NCBI GenBank assembly: GCA_025925185.1
Contig: JAICLV010000048.1
Coordinates: 1-16,516 of the forward strand
Length of the DNA: 16,516 nt
Origin: Acidothermaceae bacterium
GTDB taxonomy: Bacteria > Actinomycetota > Actinomycetes > Acidothermales > Acidothermaceae
Direction of reading: 5' to 3'
Below the pieces are notes generated by a model. That model had not been told where the DNA came from, searched no databases, and worked only from the letters and a program-made list of their open reading frames with translations. Shown piece by piece: positions 1-7,137 of this stretch. The translations under genes were made by a program, and so were the position numbers. Within the stretch, counting starts at the first letter, position 1. Each line of letters starts with the position of its first letter.

Positions 1-24
1 CGCCCCCCGGGCCGCCCACCCCCG

Positions 25-96
25 ACGCCCAGCACGAATCTGACCCCCGACACGAAGATGGCCCCCGACACGAATATGGCCCCCGACACGAATATG
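25..96 (+). repeat. 18-bp in-frame tandem repeat (four units)
   Basis: Four 18-bp units lie head to tail at 25-42, 43-60, 61-78 and 79-96. The last two are identical (GCCCCCGACACGAATATG), the second differs at two positions, and the first is more diverged. In the frame of the following ABC ATPase gene they read TPSTNL, TPDTKM, APDTNM, APDTNM. Three units end in ATG, so the repeat multiplies possible start codons. No stop codon interrupts this frame back to base 1. Confidence 0.85.
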
Positions 97-903
97 AACA
101 TGGCAGACACAGCTACCAACGTCCTTGAGTTGCGTCACGTCTCCAAGTCGTTCGGCGGCGTGCACGCGCTGCACGACATCAGCCTTACGCTGGCCACCGG
201 CGAGGTCCTTGGACTCGTGGGCGACAACGGCGCAGGCAAGTCAACACTCATCAAAATCATCACGGGGTATCACCAGCCCGACACCGGCGAAGTGCTGTTC
301 CACGGCAACAAGGTCGACAACCTGACGGTGCGGCAGGCTCGGACGCTGGGCGTCGAGACCGTCTACCAGGAACGGGCGCTCGCCGACCAACAGTCGTTGT
401 GGCGCAACATCTTCATGGGTCGGCCGATTACTCGGCGGGGCGGGCTGCTCGACGTCGCAAAGATGCGTCACATCACCGCCGACCTCATGCAAGAGTCGAT
501 GGGATTCACGTCGGCAATTCTCACCCCAGACACGCCGGTCACCGGGCTGTCCGGTGGCGAGCGCCAAGGCCTCGCGATCGTCCGTGCGCTTCACTTCGAG
601 GCGAACATCATCATCCTCGACGAGCCGACGATGGGTCTGTCGTTGAGCGAGACCGAGAAGTGCCTGAACTTCGTCCGCGACATTAAGGCGAAGGGCAAAT
701 CCGCCATCTTCATCGACCACAACATCTTCCACGTCTACTCGATCGCCGATCGGATCGTGATGATCGACCGCGGTCGAGTCGCCGGCGAGTTCCCGACCAC
801 CCGCTACACGCTCGATGAAGTGACCACCATCATGCGCGAGGTCGCGGCGACCGGCCGTTTCACCGAACCCGAACGCCCCGCTCGTTCTGGAGGCATCGCA
901 TGA
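58..903 (+). CDS. Sugar ABC transporter ATP-binding protein (single nucleotide-binding domain)
   Basis: This is the cytoplasmic ATPase that powers a CUT2-type (ribose/xylose/arabinose/fructose-like) sugar importer. From the ATG at 58 it has 281 residues. Visible motifs are Walker A GDNGAGKST, the Q-loop in VYQER, signature LSGGERQ, Walker B IIILDEP and the switch His in FIDHN. It has one ATPase domain, as in FrcA-type proteins, not the two of AraG or RbsA. The start is uncertain: ATGs at 58, 76, 94 and 100 are all in frame, none has a good Shine-Dalgarno, and the frame is open to the window edge. The core homology begins after 100 (MADTATNVLELRHVSKSF), so the repeated leader may be untranslated or a low-complexity tail. 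Its stop overlaps the permease start. The sugar is inferred to be L-arabinose from araA downstream; xylose or another pentose cannot be excluded. Confidence 0.9.
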   Translation: MAPDTNMAPDTNMNMADTATNVLELRHVSKSFGGVHALHDISLTLATGEVLGLVGDNGAGKSTLIKIITGYHQPDTGEVLFHGNKVDNLTVRQARTLGVETVYQERALADQQSLWRNIFMGRPITRRGGLLDVAKMRHITADLMQESMGFTSAILTPDTPVTGLSGGERQGLAIVRALHFEANIIILDEPTMGLSLSETEKCLNFVRDIKAKGKSAIFIDHNIFHVYSIADRIVMIDRGRVAGEFPTTRYTLDEVTTIMREVAATGRFTEPERPARSGGIA

Positions 904-1913
904 GCGCGACGTTGGAGCGACTCGTGCCACCGGGCCAGCGACGGCGCCGTTGGACACCTCGGAGCTTCGCGATCACCTGGTCTTCGCAGATTGGCATCAC
1001 GGCAGCACTGCTGCTCGTGTGGATTATCTTCACCATCCTCGCGCCAAACACGTTCTTGCACGGACGCATCTACGTCTCGTACGCGCAAACCGTGCCGTAC
1101 TTCGGTCTGATGTCGCTCCCCTTGACAATGCTCGTCGTCACGGGTGACATCGACTTGTCGTTCGCGTCCGTCTTCGCCCTCGGTATGACGGGTTACATTG
1201 GCGTCGAGCACGCGACGCACGACGTCACCCTCGGCTTGATCGCCGCGATCGCCGTCGGCGCCGCCGCCGGGCTGGTGAACGGCTTTTTCGTCACGGTGCT
1301 GGGCATTCCGTCGTTGGTCGTCACGATCGGCACGTGGTACCTCTACCGAGGGCTCACGCTCGTGCTGGTCAACGGCAGGAGTTACACCTTGCTCGAGTCT
1401 CAAAAGGCCGCCGTCGGACGTCTCTTGGTCGGTCGATGGTTCGGTGTCCCGATGCAGTTCGTCTGGTTCGTGATTCTCGGCGTCATAACCTGGCTTCTCA
1501 TGTATCGGCACCGGCTCGGTCAAAACGCCCACGTCGTCGGCGACAACAAGCAGGCGGCCGGGCTGATGGGCATCCCGATCACGCGCACCCGAGTGATCCT
1601 GTTCGTCTTCACCGGCATGGTGGCGGCGTTCGCCGGCGCGATGAACAGCTTCCAAGTCTTGAACTTCTATCCCTCGCAGGGTGACGGCTACCTGTTGCCC
1701 GCACTGGCCGCAATCTTCGTCGGCGGCACTTCGGTGTTCGGCGGCCGCGGCACGATTTGGGGAACGTTCATCGGCGCTTTCCTCATCGGAGGCATCGAGG
1801 CGGGAATCGTGGCCGTCGGAATGAAGGACTTCTACACCGAGGTGATCTACGGCGGAATCATCATCGCCGCCGTCAGTATCCACGCCCTGCTCGGACGAAG
1901 GTTCGCCCGATGA
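900..1913 (+). CDS. Sugar ABC transporter permease (CUT2/RbsC-AraH family)
   Basis: This integral membrane permease forms the pore of the sugar importer and pairs with the ATPase encoded just upstream. It has 337 residues, the usual size for the BPD_transp_2 family. After a basic N-terminus (RRRRW) there are about eight to ten hydrophobic segments, starting near residue 32 (IGITAALLLVWIIFTIL). The family motifs VVTGDIDLS and the glycine-rich GGTSVFGGRGT near the C-terminus are present. The start is well supported: GGAGG at 889-893 lies six bases before ATG 900, and that ATG overlaps the ATPase stop (ATGA), implying translational coupling. The araA start overlaps its own stop in the same way, so all three genes are probably on one mRNA. 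The family is certain. The substrate (probably L-arabinose) is inferred from context. Confidence 0.93.
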   Translation: MSATLERLVPPGQRRRRWTPRSFAITWSSQIGITAALLLVWIIFTILAPNTFLHGRIYVSYAQTVPYFGLMSLPLTMLVVTGDIDLSFASVFALGMTGYIGVEHATHDVTLGLIAAIAVGAAAGLVNGFFVTVLGIPSLVVTIGTWYLYRGLTLVLVNGRSYTLLESQKAAVGRLLVGRWFGVPMQFVWFVILGVITWLLMYRHRLGQNAHVVGDNKQAAGLMGIPITRTRVILFVFTGMVAAFAGAMNSFQVLNFYPSQGDGYLLPALAAIFVGGTSVFGGRGTIWGTFIGAFLIGGIEAGIVAVGMKDFYTEVIYGGIIIAAVSIHALLGRRFAR

Positions 1914-3403
1914 CGGCAGAAGTCTGGTTCCTGACGGGCAGTCAACATCTCTACGGCGAGGACGTGCTCGGCCAGGTCGAGCAACAAGCCGCCCAGATCG
2001 TTGATGGGTTGAGCGAGTCGGCCGAGATTCCGGTTCGAATCACCGGCCGCCCTGTCTTGACCACCGCCGACGCCATCCGGCGGGTGTGCCTCGACGCGAA
2101 CGCCGACGACGATTGCATCGGCGTCATCACGTGGATGCACACGTTCTCGCCGGCGAAGATGTGGATCGCCGGACTGTCCAGCCTGCAAAAGCCGCTGCTT
2201 CACCTGCACACGCAGCACAACGCGGCGCTGCCGTGGGCCGACATCGACATGGTTTTCATGAACCTGAACCAGTCGGCCCACGGTGACCGCGAATTCGGCC
2301 ACCTCGCGAGCCGGTTGGGCAAACGTCGAAAGGTTGTCGTCGGTCATTGGGCCGACACCGGGGTCCAGCGGCGCATCGGCGTCTGGACGCGCGCGGCGCG
2401 CGGATGGCAAGAGGCAGGGCGACTTCGAATCGCGCGCTTCGGCGACAACATGCGTGAAGTGGCCGTCACCGAGGGCGACAAGGTCGAAGCGCAGGCTCGG
2501 CTTGGCTTTTCGGTCAACGGTTACGGAGTCACCGAGTTGGCGGGGCGGGTGCACGCGGTTGACGCGCGTGCGATCGACGCCCTCGTCGAGGAATACGACT
2601 GCGAATACCTCGTCGTCCCGGAACTGCGTGATGGCGGCGCGCGCCGCGAGTCGCTGCGAGACGCCGCGCGCATCGAGCTAGGATTACGCGGTTTCCTCGA
2701 CGAGCTCGGCGCAATGGCGTTCACCGACACTTTCGAGGATCTCGCGACCTTGCCGCAGCTGCCAGGTATCGCCGTGCAACGCCTCATGAACGAGGGTTAC
2801 GGATTTGGCGGCGAGGGTGACTGGAAGACCGCCGCACTCGTGCGGTTGGTCAAAGTGATGAGCGAGGGCCTGCCCGGCGGCACCTCTTTCATGGAGGACT
2901 ACACCTATAACTTCGGCGCCGAACACCCGCAGATTCTCGGCGCCCACATGCTCGAGGTCTGCCCGTCGATCGCGGCCGATCAGCCGAAGTGCGAGATCCA
3001 TCCGCTGTCGATCGGCGGCCGCGCCGACCCGGTGCGACTCGTGTTCACCGCGCCGCCCGGGCCAGGGTTCACCCTCGGGCTCGCCGACGTCGGCACCAGA
3101 CTGCGGTTGGTGGCGAACTTGGTCGATGTCGTGTCTCCGGAGGCGGAGCTGTCGAAGTTGCCGGTCGCGCACGCGGTCTGGGTGCCCCGACCAAGCCTCT
3201 CGGTCGCGGCCGAGGCGTGGCTGCTGGCCGGCGGACCTCATCACACCTGCTTCTCTCAGGCGCTTCCGTTCGAGGCGGTCGAGGACTTCGCCGAGATCGC
3301 CGGCGTCGAACTCGTCACGATCGACGACGACACACGTGCACGCGACGTCCGACGAGAGTTGCGCTGGAACGACGTCTACCACCGGCTGACCGGCCCGGCG
3401 TAG
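1910..3403 (+). CDS. araA: L-arabinose isomerase
   Basis: This enzyme converts L-arabinose to L-ribulose in the cytoplasm and is a metal-dependent isomerase. It has 497 residues, against about 500 for the E. coli enzyme. The N-terminus VWFLTGSQHLYG is the family hallmark. The four active-site and metal-binding residues known from E. coli (E306, E333, H350, H450) align with Glu302 (GGEGDWK), Glu329 (FMEDYTY), His346 (GAHMLEVCP) and His445 (HHTCFSQ), so it should be active. The ATG at 1910 overlaps the permease stop (ATGA), with GAAGG about eight bases upstream. The frame remains open further upstream, but the conserved N-terminus and the overlap fix this start. Ribulokinase (araB) and ribulose-5-phosphate epimerase (araD), needed to complete the pathway, are not in the window. 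Confidence 0.97.
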   Translation: MTAEVWFLTGSQHLYGEDVLGQVEQQAAQIVDGLSESAEIPVRITGRPVLTTADAIRRVCLDANADDDCIGVITWMHTFSPAKMWIAGLSSLQKPLLHLHTQHNAALPWADIDMVFMNLNQSAHGDREFGHLASRLGKRRKVVVGHWADTGVQRRIGVWTRAARGWQEAGRLRIARFGDNMREVAVTEGDKVEAQARLGFSVNGYGVTELAGRVHAVDARAIDALVEEYDCEYLVVPELRDGGARRESLRDAARIELGLRGFLDELGAMAFTDTFEDLATLPQLPGIAVQRLMNEGYGFGGEGDWKTAALVRLVKVMSEGLPGGTSFMEDYTYNFGAEHPQILGAHMLEVCPSIAADQPKCEIHPLSIGGRADPVRLVFTAPPGPGFTLGLADVGTRLRLVANLVDVVSPEAELSKLPVAHAVWVPRPSLSVAAEAWLLAGGPHHTCFSQALPFEAVEDFAEIAGVELVTIDDDTRARDVRRELRWNDVYHRLTGPA

Positions 3404-3410
3404 GCGAGCA

Positions 3411-3425
3411 GGTCGACGCTCGACC
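3411..3425. terminator. Small hairpin between convergent araA and lacI genes
   Basis: GGTCGA-CGC-TCGACC is a perfect 6-bp stem with a 3-base loop, in the 23-base gap between the convergent stops of araA and the LacI-type gene. It could act as a bidirectional transcription barrier, but there is no T-tract on either side and the stem is short. Confidence 0.3.
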
Positions 3426-3426
3426 G

Positions 3427-4524
3427 TCAGGATGAGCGACTCGCGGACATCGGCCCGGTCGAGGCGCGCACGATCAGCGACGGCTGCAGCACCTGCGTGT
3501 TGTCTGAGACGCCGTCGGGGTCGTCGAGCGCCATCTTGACCGCCTGCTCCACGATCTCGCGCATCGGCATGCGGACCGTGGTCAGCGCCGGCACGGTGAA
3601 CGCGGCGAACGGAATGTCGTCAAACCCCGTGACAGACAGATCGTCAGGCACCCGCAGTCCGCGCGCGTGACCGGCGTGCAAAAGTCCAGTCGCCAGCACG
3701 TCGGTAGCCGCAACGATGGCGGTCGGCGGTTCGGGTAGCGCGAGCAGCCGGTCCAGCGCCGCGACCGCGCTCTTCGGGTCGTTGACGCCGCGCTGCGTGT
3801 AGCCGTCTCGCAGCGGTTCGCGCAACTCGGAGTAGTAGTTCACGAACGCCTCTTCGCGCTCCCTGATGTCGCCTAGCCGCCGGCCGCCGAGAAAGGCGAT
3901 GCGTCTGTGTCCGAGACCGGTCAGATGATCGAGGACTGCGCGAATGCCGGCGCGGTTGTCAACGCTGACCGAGCCGATGTCGGTGGCCTGCGTGCCCTGC
4001 CACAGGGCGACCACGGGCACCTGAGCACTGGCGAGGTCCTGCAGTAAGCGCGGCTGGTCGCTGGTGTCACCCAGCAGCAGGATCGCGTCGCAGTGACGGG
4101 CCTCGAGCACCCCCCACAGGGTGATCGCCTCGTCGACGCGGGCATGCGCATGTCCGAGGACGACGTTGTAGCCGCGACTGCTCGCGGCCATCGTGACCGC
4201 CTCGATGGCCCCTGCGAAGAACGGGTCGGTGATGTCGCGGACGATGAGTCCGAGCAACATCGTGCTGGCGCCGCGAAGTCCGCGGGCCAGCGGATTCGGC
4301 CGGTAGCCGAGCTCCATCGCGGTCGCGATCACCCGCTCGCGGGTGGCTTCCGCGATCGGCACCAGGGTCGGGGTTCGGTTCAGAATTCGCGAGACGGTGC
4401 TTTGCGAGAGATCGGTGGCGCGAGCGATGTCGCGCATGGTCACCGGCCGCCCTCGACGCGACGGTGTTCGCACTCCGCGAGAGACCCCCGAGGCGACGGG
4501 GGCGCGACCATCCTCGCCGGGCAC
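3427..4524 (-). CDS. LacI-family transcriptional regulator
   Basis: This is a DNA-binding repressor of the LacI/GalR family, with an N-terminal helix-turn-helix and a periplasmic-binding-protein-like sugar-sensing domain. The HTH (MRDIARATDLSQSTVSRIL) starts near residue 30 and is followed by the hinge region NPLARGL. The effector domain runs to the end, with typical stretches such as LLGLIVRDITDPFFAGAIE, GHRRIAFLGG and VTGFDDIPFA. I chose the GTG at 4522-4524 because GAGGG lies just upstream; this gives 365 residues. An ATG at 4584 would give 385 residues but puts an inverted repeat inside the coding region. It is convergent with araA and lies downstream of the epimerase on the same strand. 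The likely target is the arabinose operon, the epimerase gene, or both. The effector (arabinose or another sugar) cannot be read from the sequence. Confidence 0.92.
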   Translation of the reverse strand: MPGEDGRAPVASGVSRGVRTPSRRGRPVTMRDIARATDLSQSTVSRILNRTPTLVPIAEATRERVIATAMELGYRPNPLARGLRGASTMLLGLIVRDITDPFFAGAIEAVTMAASSRGYNVVLGHAHARVDEAITLWGVLEARHCDAILLLGDTSDQPRLLQDLASAQVPVVALWQGTQATDIGSVSVDNRAGIRAVLDHLTGLGHRRIAFLGGRRLGDIREREEAFVNYYSELREPLRDGYTQRGVNDPKSAVAALDRLLALPEPPTAIVAATDVLATGLLHAGHARGLRVPDDLSVTGFDDIPFAAFTVPALTTVRMPMREIVEQAVKMALDDPDGVSDNTQVLQPSLIVRASTGPMSASRSS

Positions 4525-4546
4525 TCGTCTCCCTCGGTTCAAGACC

Positions 4547-4576
4547 TGCAGGCTCCGCCTGCATACGATCGCAGGC
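4547..4576 (-). promoter_or_regulatory. Palindrome and alternative hairpins upstream of the LacI-type gene
   Basis: TGCAGGC-TCC-GCCTGCA (4547-4563) is a perfect 7-bp inverted repeat. The right arm can also pair with GCAGGC at 4571-4576 across an 8-base loop, so two stems compete for the same arm. If translation starts at GTG 4524, this block lies just upstream of the ribosome binding site. It could be an autoregulatory operator or a leader structure. It lacks the central CG usual in LacI-family operators. Confidence 0.45.
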
Positions 4577-4663
4577 AAATCCACAGTACTACCGTCCGCG
4601 CGATTTCGGTCGTGCGTCGCAGGACCGCTCGAACCGAGCGAACGGCGCCGGACGACGGACGCT

Positions 4664-4703
4664 GCGGCGCCTGCCCGGGTGGTGAACCCGTGCAGGGCGC
4701 CGC
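4664..4703 (-). terminator. Strong GC-rich hairpin downstream of the aldose epimerase
   Basis: GCGGCGCC (4664-4671) pairs with GGCGCCGC (4696-4703), TGC with GCA, and CGGGT with ACCCG, around a 5-base loop at 4681-4685. This gives 16 base pairs with one mismatch and one bulged G. It begins 40 bases after the epimerase stop codon and precedes the LacI-type gene on the same strand. It is probably a transcription terminator that lacks a U-tract, as is common in actinobacteria. Confidence 0.6.
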
Positions 4704-4742
4704 AGCCGATCGCGAACCTTCGACGGAGAAGGCGCGCTCCGA

Positions 4743-6080
4743 TCAGAAGGCGAGGTGCGGGCCGTTTCCAGTGTTGGAGGCGAACCGGTACGTGGTGATG
4801 GACTTGAATGTGTCACCGGCGTTGAGGACCACCGATGGCCAGCCCGACGCGCCAATGTGATGCGGACTATCCGGGTAGTGCTGTGTTTCCAGCGTGAATC
4901 CGCTCGTCTGCCGATAGGTGTGCCCACCGGTGCCGGTGAGGTCGCCCACTAGGAAATTGCCGGAGTAGAACTGGATGCCGGGCTGGTCGGTGTACGTCCA
5001 CATGGTGATGCCGTTGCCGGGATCCTTGGCCACAGAGACGAGCCGGTTACCCGAGCCGTTCAGCACCCAGTTGTTGTCGTAGCCGTGCGCGATCACCAGT
5101 TGCTTATACGGGCCGGAGGTGCCGTCGGGCATTGTCACGTTCGTGATGTCTCGACCAATCGGCTTGAGCCTGCGGAAGTCATACGGCGTGCCTGCGACGG
5201 AAACGCCGACCGTTGTCGGGATCAGGTTCGTCGAGACCGGCGTGTACTTGTTCGCATTGATGGCGAGCAGTTGGTCGGAGACCGCACCGGACGCCTCGCC
5301 CGCCAGGTTGAAGTACGTGTGGTTCGTCAGGTTGAGGACGGTGGCCTTTCCGCCACGGGACTCGTTGTTCTTCGCGTTGTACTTGATCTGCAGCGAGTTG
5401 TGGCTGGTGAGGGTGTAGGTCACCGTCGTCGTCATGCCGGCCGGGAAACCCTCGTCGCCGTCCGGGCTGGTCAGCGTCAACGCCAGCGACGCGGAGTCGC
5501 CACCGGTGCTCGTGGCGCCGCTCCAGACCATGGTGTTCCAGCCGAGGTCACCGCCGTGCAGCGTGTTCGTGCCGTTGTTGGCCGGCAGCGTGTACGTGAC
5601 GCCGTCGTTGGAGCAGCTCGTGCACTTCATCGTGAAGGACGCGTCGGCAATCCGGTTCGCATACCGCCCGATCGTGGCGCCGAAGTAGGTGTCGCCCGAA
5701 CCGCCCGGAAGCGGCCAGGCGACTCCGGTGTGCTGTTGCAGGAAGTCGTTGACGTAGTCGGCGAGGGTCGGGAAGCCGAGCGCCACGTTGGTGGGGTGCC
5801 CATGGCGATCGTTGACCCAAATCGACTGCACGGTGGCCCCGAAGTTGGTGATCTTCACCGACATGTTGTGGCTGCTCTTCAGCGTGTAGAGGTAGACGTC
5901 GTGACCGCCGAAGGTGCCCCAGAGCTGGCTCGAGACCGTCGGGTGATCCGACGACGAGTGACCGGCGGCCATCGCGCTGGTCGACCCCCCAATCCCGAGC
6001 GCCGCCACCATCGACACGGCGACCCCGAGGGTTGCCAGTCGAGCGGCAGGTTTGCGTAGTGCGTCGTCTTTTGCATGCAT
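4743..6080 (-). CDS. galM: Secreted aldose 1-epimerase (mutarotase)
   Basis: The protein interconverts alpha and beta anomers of aldoses. It has 445 residues. A signal peptide is clear: basic residues near 9-14, a hydrophobic core at about 15-32 and a likely cleavage after the Ala-Met-Ala at 36-38, so the enzyme acts outside the membrane. The mature part has the GalM-family fold motifs: GATVQSIWVND, GRYANRIA, His175 (TLHGG), His254 (NHTYFNL) and Glu398 (LETQHYPDS). The last two match the family's catalytic acid and base. The ATG at 6080 has a good GAGAGGAG Shine-Dalgarno about nine bases upstream. A LacI-type operator candidate lies in the 5' region, and a strong hairpin follows the stop. Placement beside araA and a sugar importer suggests it prepares the correct anomer for uptake. 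Arabinose or galactose are candidate substrates, which is inference. Confidence 0.93.
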   Translation of the reverse strand: MHAKDDALRKPAARLATLGVAVSMVAALGIGGSTSAMAAGHSSSDHPTVSSQLWGTFGGHDVYLYTLKSSHNMSVKITNFGATVQSIWVNDRHGHPTNVALGFPTLADYVNDFLQQHTGVAWPLPGGSGDTYFGATIGRYANRIADASFTMKCTSCSNDGVTYTLPANNGTNTLHGGDLGWNTMVWSGATSTGGDSASLALTLTSPDGDEGFPAGMTTTVTYTLTSHNSLQIKYNAKNNESRGGKATVLNLTNHTYFNLAGEASGAVSDQLLAINANKYTPVSTNLIPTTVGVSVAGTPYDFRRLKPIGRDITNVTMPDGTSGPYKQLVIAHGYDNNWVLNGSGNRLVSVAKDPGNGITMWTYTDQPGIQFYSGNFLVGDLTGTGGHTYRQTSGFTLETQHYPDSPHHIGASGWPSVVLNAGDTFKSITTYRFASNTGNGPHLAF

Positions 6081-6122
6081 ACGTCTTGCTCCTCTCCGAA
6101 TGCGAGTGCTACACGTAGGCCT

Positions 6123-6134
6123 GCAAGCGATTGC
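6123..6134. promoter_or_regulatory. Candidate LacI-family operator
   Basis: GCAAGCGATTGC is a near-palindrome with a central CG. The arms GCAA/TTGC are perfect and one position of the inner GCGA is asymmetric. It resembles the known PurR-type core GCAAACGTTTGC and other LacI-family sites. It lies 43 bases upstream of the aldose epimerase ATG, on the start-codon side of a possible -10 box at 6149-6154, which suits a repressor. The nearby LacI-type gene product is the natural candidate to bind it. Confidence 0.55.
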
Positions 6135-6148
6135 TGTAGGCGATGTCG

Positions 6149-6154
6149 GTTATA
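6149..6154 (-). promoter_or_regulatory. Possible -10 box of the aldose epimerase promoter
   Basis: Read on the minus strand this is TATAAC, close to the TATAAT consensus, in a short AT-rich patch within very GC-rich DNA. A -35 hexamer at the usual distance is poor (TGGTGG). It would give a leader of about 60 bases that contains the LacI-like site. Confidence 0.35.
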
Positions 6155-6236
6155 TCGCGAAATTGCGGCCGCCACCAGAGCACCCAGGGAACTGACCTCA
6201 ACCGCGAGTCGACACGGGGCTCGACGACCGTGAAGG

Positions 6237-6263
6237 GGCGGCTGCGGCAGGTCCGCTACCGCC
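6237..6263 (-). terminator. Hairpin after cdsA
   Basis: GGCGG (6237-6241) pairs with CCGCC (6259-6263), and GCGG (6244-6247) with CCGC (6253-6256), with a 2x2 internal loop and a 5-base loop. It starts 11 bases after the cdsA stop on the minus strand. It is a plausible end for the rpsB-to-cdsA gene block. There is no U-tract. Confidence 0.4.
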
Positions 6264-6274
6264 GCTCGCGCGCC

Positions 6275-7126
6275 CTAGCCCCAGGGCACAAACGCCGTGA
6301 GCAACGCCCACGCCACGGGCGCGGCGACCAGCAGCGAGTCGATGCGGTCCATCACCCCGCCGTGGCCGGGCAGCAGCGCGCCCATGTCTTTGATGCCGAG
6401 GTCGCGTTTGATCAGCGACTCGCTCAGGTCTCCGACGGTGGCCGCGACCACCACCGCCAGGCCGAAAAGCACTCCCTGCCACCAGGTTGCGTGCAACACC
6501 AGCGGCAGGTACAACCCGCCGCACAGCGCGCACGCGGCGACCGAACCAGCGAAGCCCTCCCACGATTTCTTCGGGCTGACGCTCGGCGCCATCGGGTGCT
6601 TGCCTAGGAAGGCGCCGACCGCGTAGCCGCCGGTGTCGCTGCACACCACGGTCGCGACCAGCGCCAGCACGCGCCGCGGCCCGTCGGATGGCACCGAGAG
6701 CAGAATCGCGAAACCGGCGAGGAAAGCCACGTAACAAACGACAAAAACGACCGACGACATCGCGCGCAACCGCCCCGCGTCGTCCGACACGACCGTCATG
6801 ACGACGCCGGCGACCGCCAGCAACAGCGTCGCGACGACGAGCGCCTCGGTGCCGCCCGCGTACGCCGCGACGAGCACCGCGCCGGCGCCGATCGCGATCG
6901 GGATCCACGGCAGCGCGCCGGCGTGCGAGCGCAACGCGCGCGAGAGCTCGACAACCGCGGCCATGATGGCGACAACAGCCAAGCCGACGAAGGCGCGCTT
7001 GTCGACGAACAGCGACGCGACGACCGCTGCGACGAGCAAGACGCCGATGCCAATGGCGGCTGGGAGATTGCGCCCTGCCTTGGGGGCGGGCGTTGACTGC
7101 GCCTCGGCGTCCGCCATCGTGGTCAT
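6275..7126 (-). CDS. cdsA: Phosphatidate cytidylyltransferase (CDP-diacylglycerol synthase)
   Basis: This membrane enzyme makes CDP-diacylglycerol from CTP and phosphatidic acid, the branch point of phospholipid synthesis. It has 283 residues, typical of actinobacterial CdsA. After a short soluble N-terminus there are about seven to eight hydrophobic segments. The C-terminal family signature is complete: S-x(2)-KR-x(4)-KD followed by LLPGHGG and MDRID. The start at 7126 lies 11 bases after the frr stop. A second ATG three codons in (7117) is equally possible, and neither has a clear Shine-Dalgarno. The gene is last in the rpsB-tsf-pyrH-frr-cdsA block. In many actinobacteria rlmN follows, but here a sugar-metabolism region follows instead. 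Confidence 0.96.
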   Translation of the reverse strand: MTTMADAEAQSTPAPKAGRNLPAAIGIGVLLVAAVVASLFVDKRAFVGLAVVAIMAAVVELSRALRSHAGALPWIPIAIGAGAVLVAAYAGGTEALVVATLLLAVAGVVMTVVSDDAGRLRAMSSVVFVVCYVAFLAGFAILLSVPSDGPRRVLALVATVVCSDTGGYAVGAFLGKHPMAPSVSPKKSWEGFAGSVAACALCGGLYLPLVLHATWWQGVLFGLAVVVAATVGDLSESLIKRDLGIKDMGALLPGHGGVMDRIDSLLVAAPVAWALLTAFVPWG

Positions 7127-7137
7127 CGGAGGGTGGG

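Noticed and set aside
804..1883. 359-codon open frame on the - strand opposite the permease gene
   Set aside because: Its composition (Asp, Arg, His, Gln rich) is typical of a reverse-frame shadow of a membrane protein gene.
4626..4640. CGCTCG-AAC-CGAGCG inverted repeat
   Set aside because: The 6-bp arms are simple GC-rich sequence in the spacer between two genes. It does not resemble LacI operators and is weaker than the adjacent 4664-4703 hairpin.
5085..6059. 324-codon + strand frame opposite the aldose epimerase
   Set aside because: The Arg/Val/Gly-rich translation is a shadow of the epimerase gene, which has a clear signal peptide, catalytic residues and ribosome binding site.
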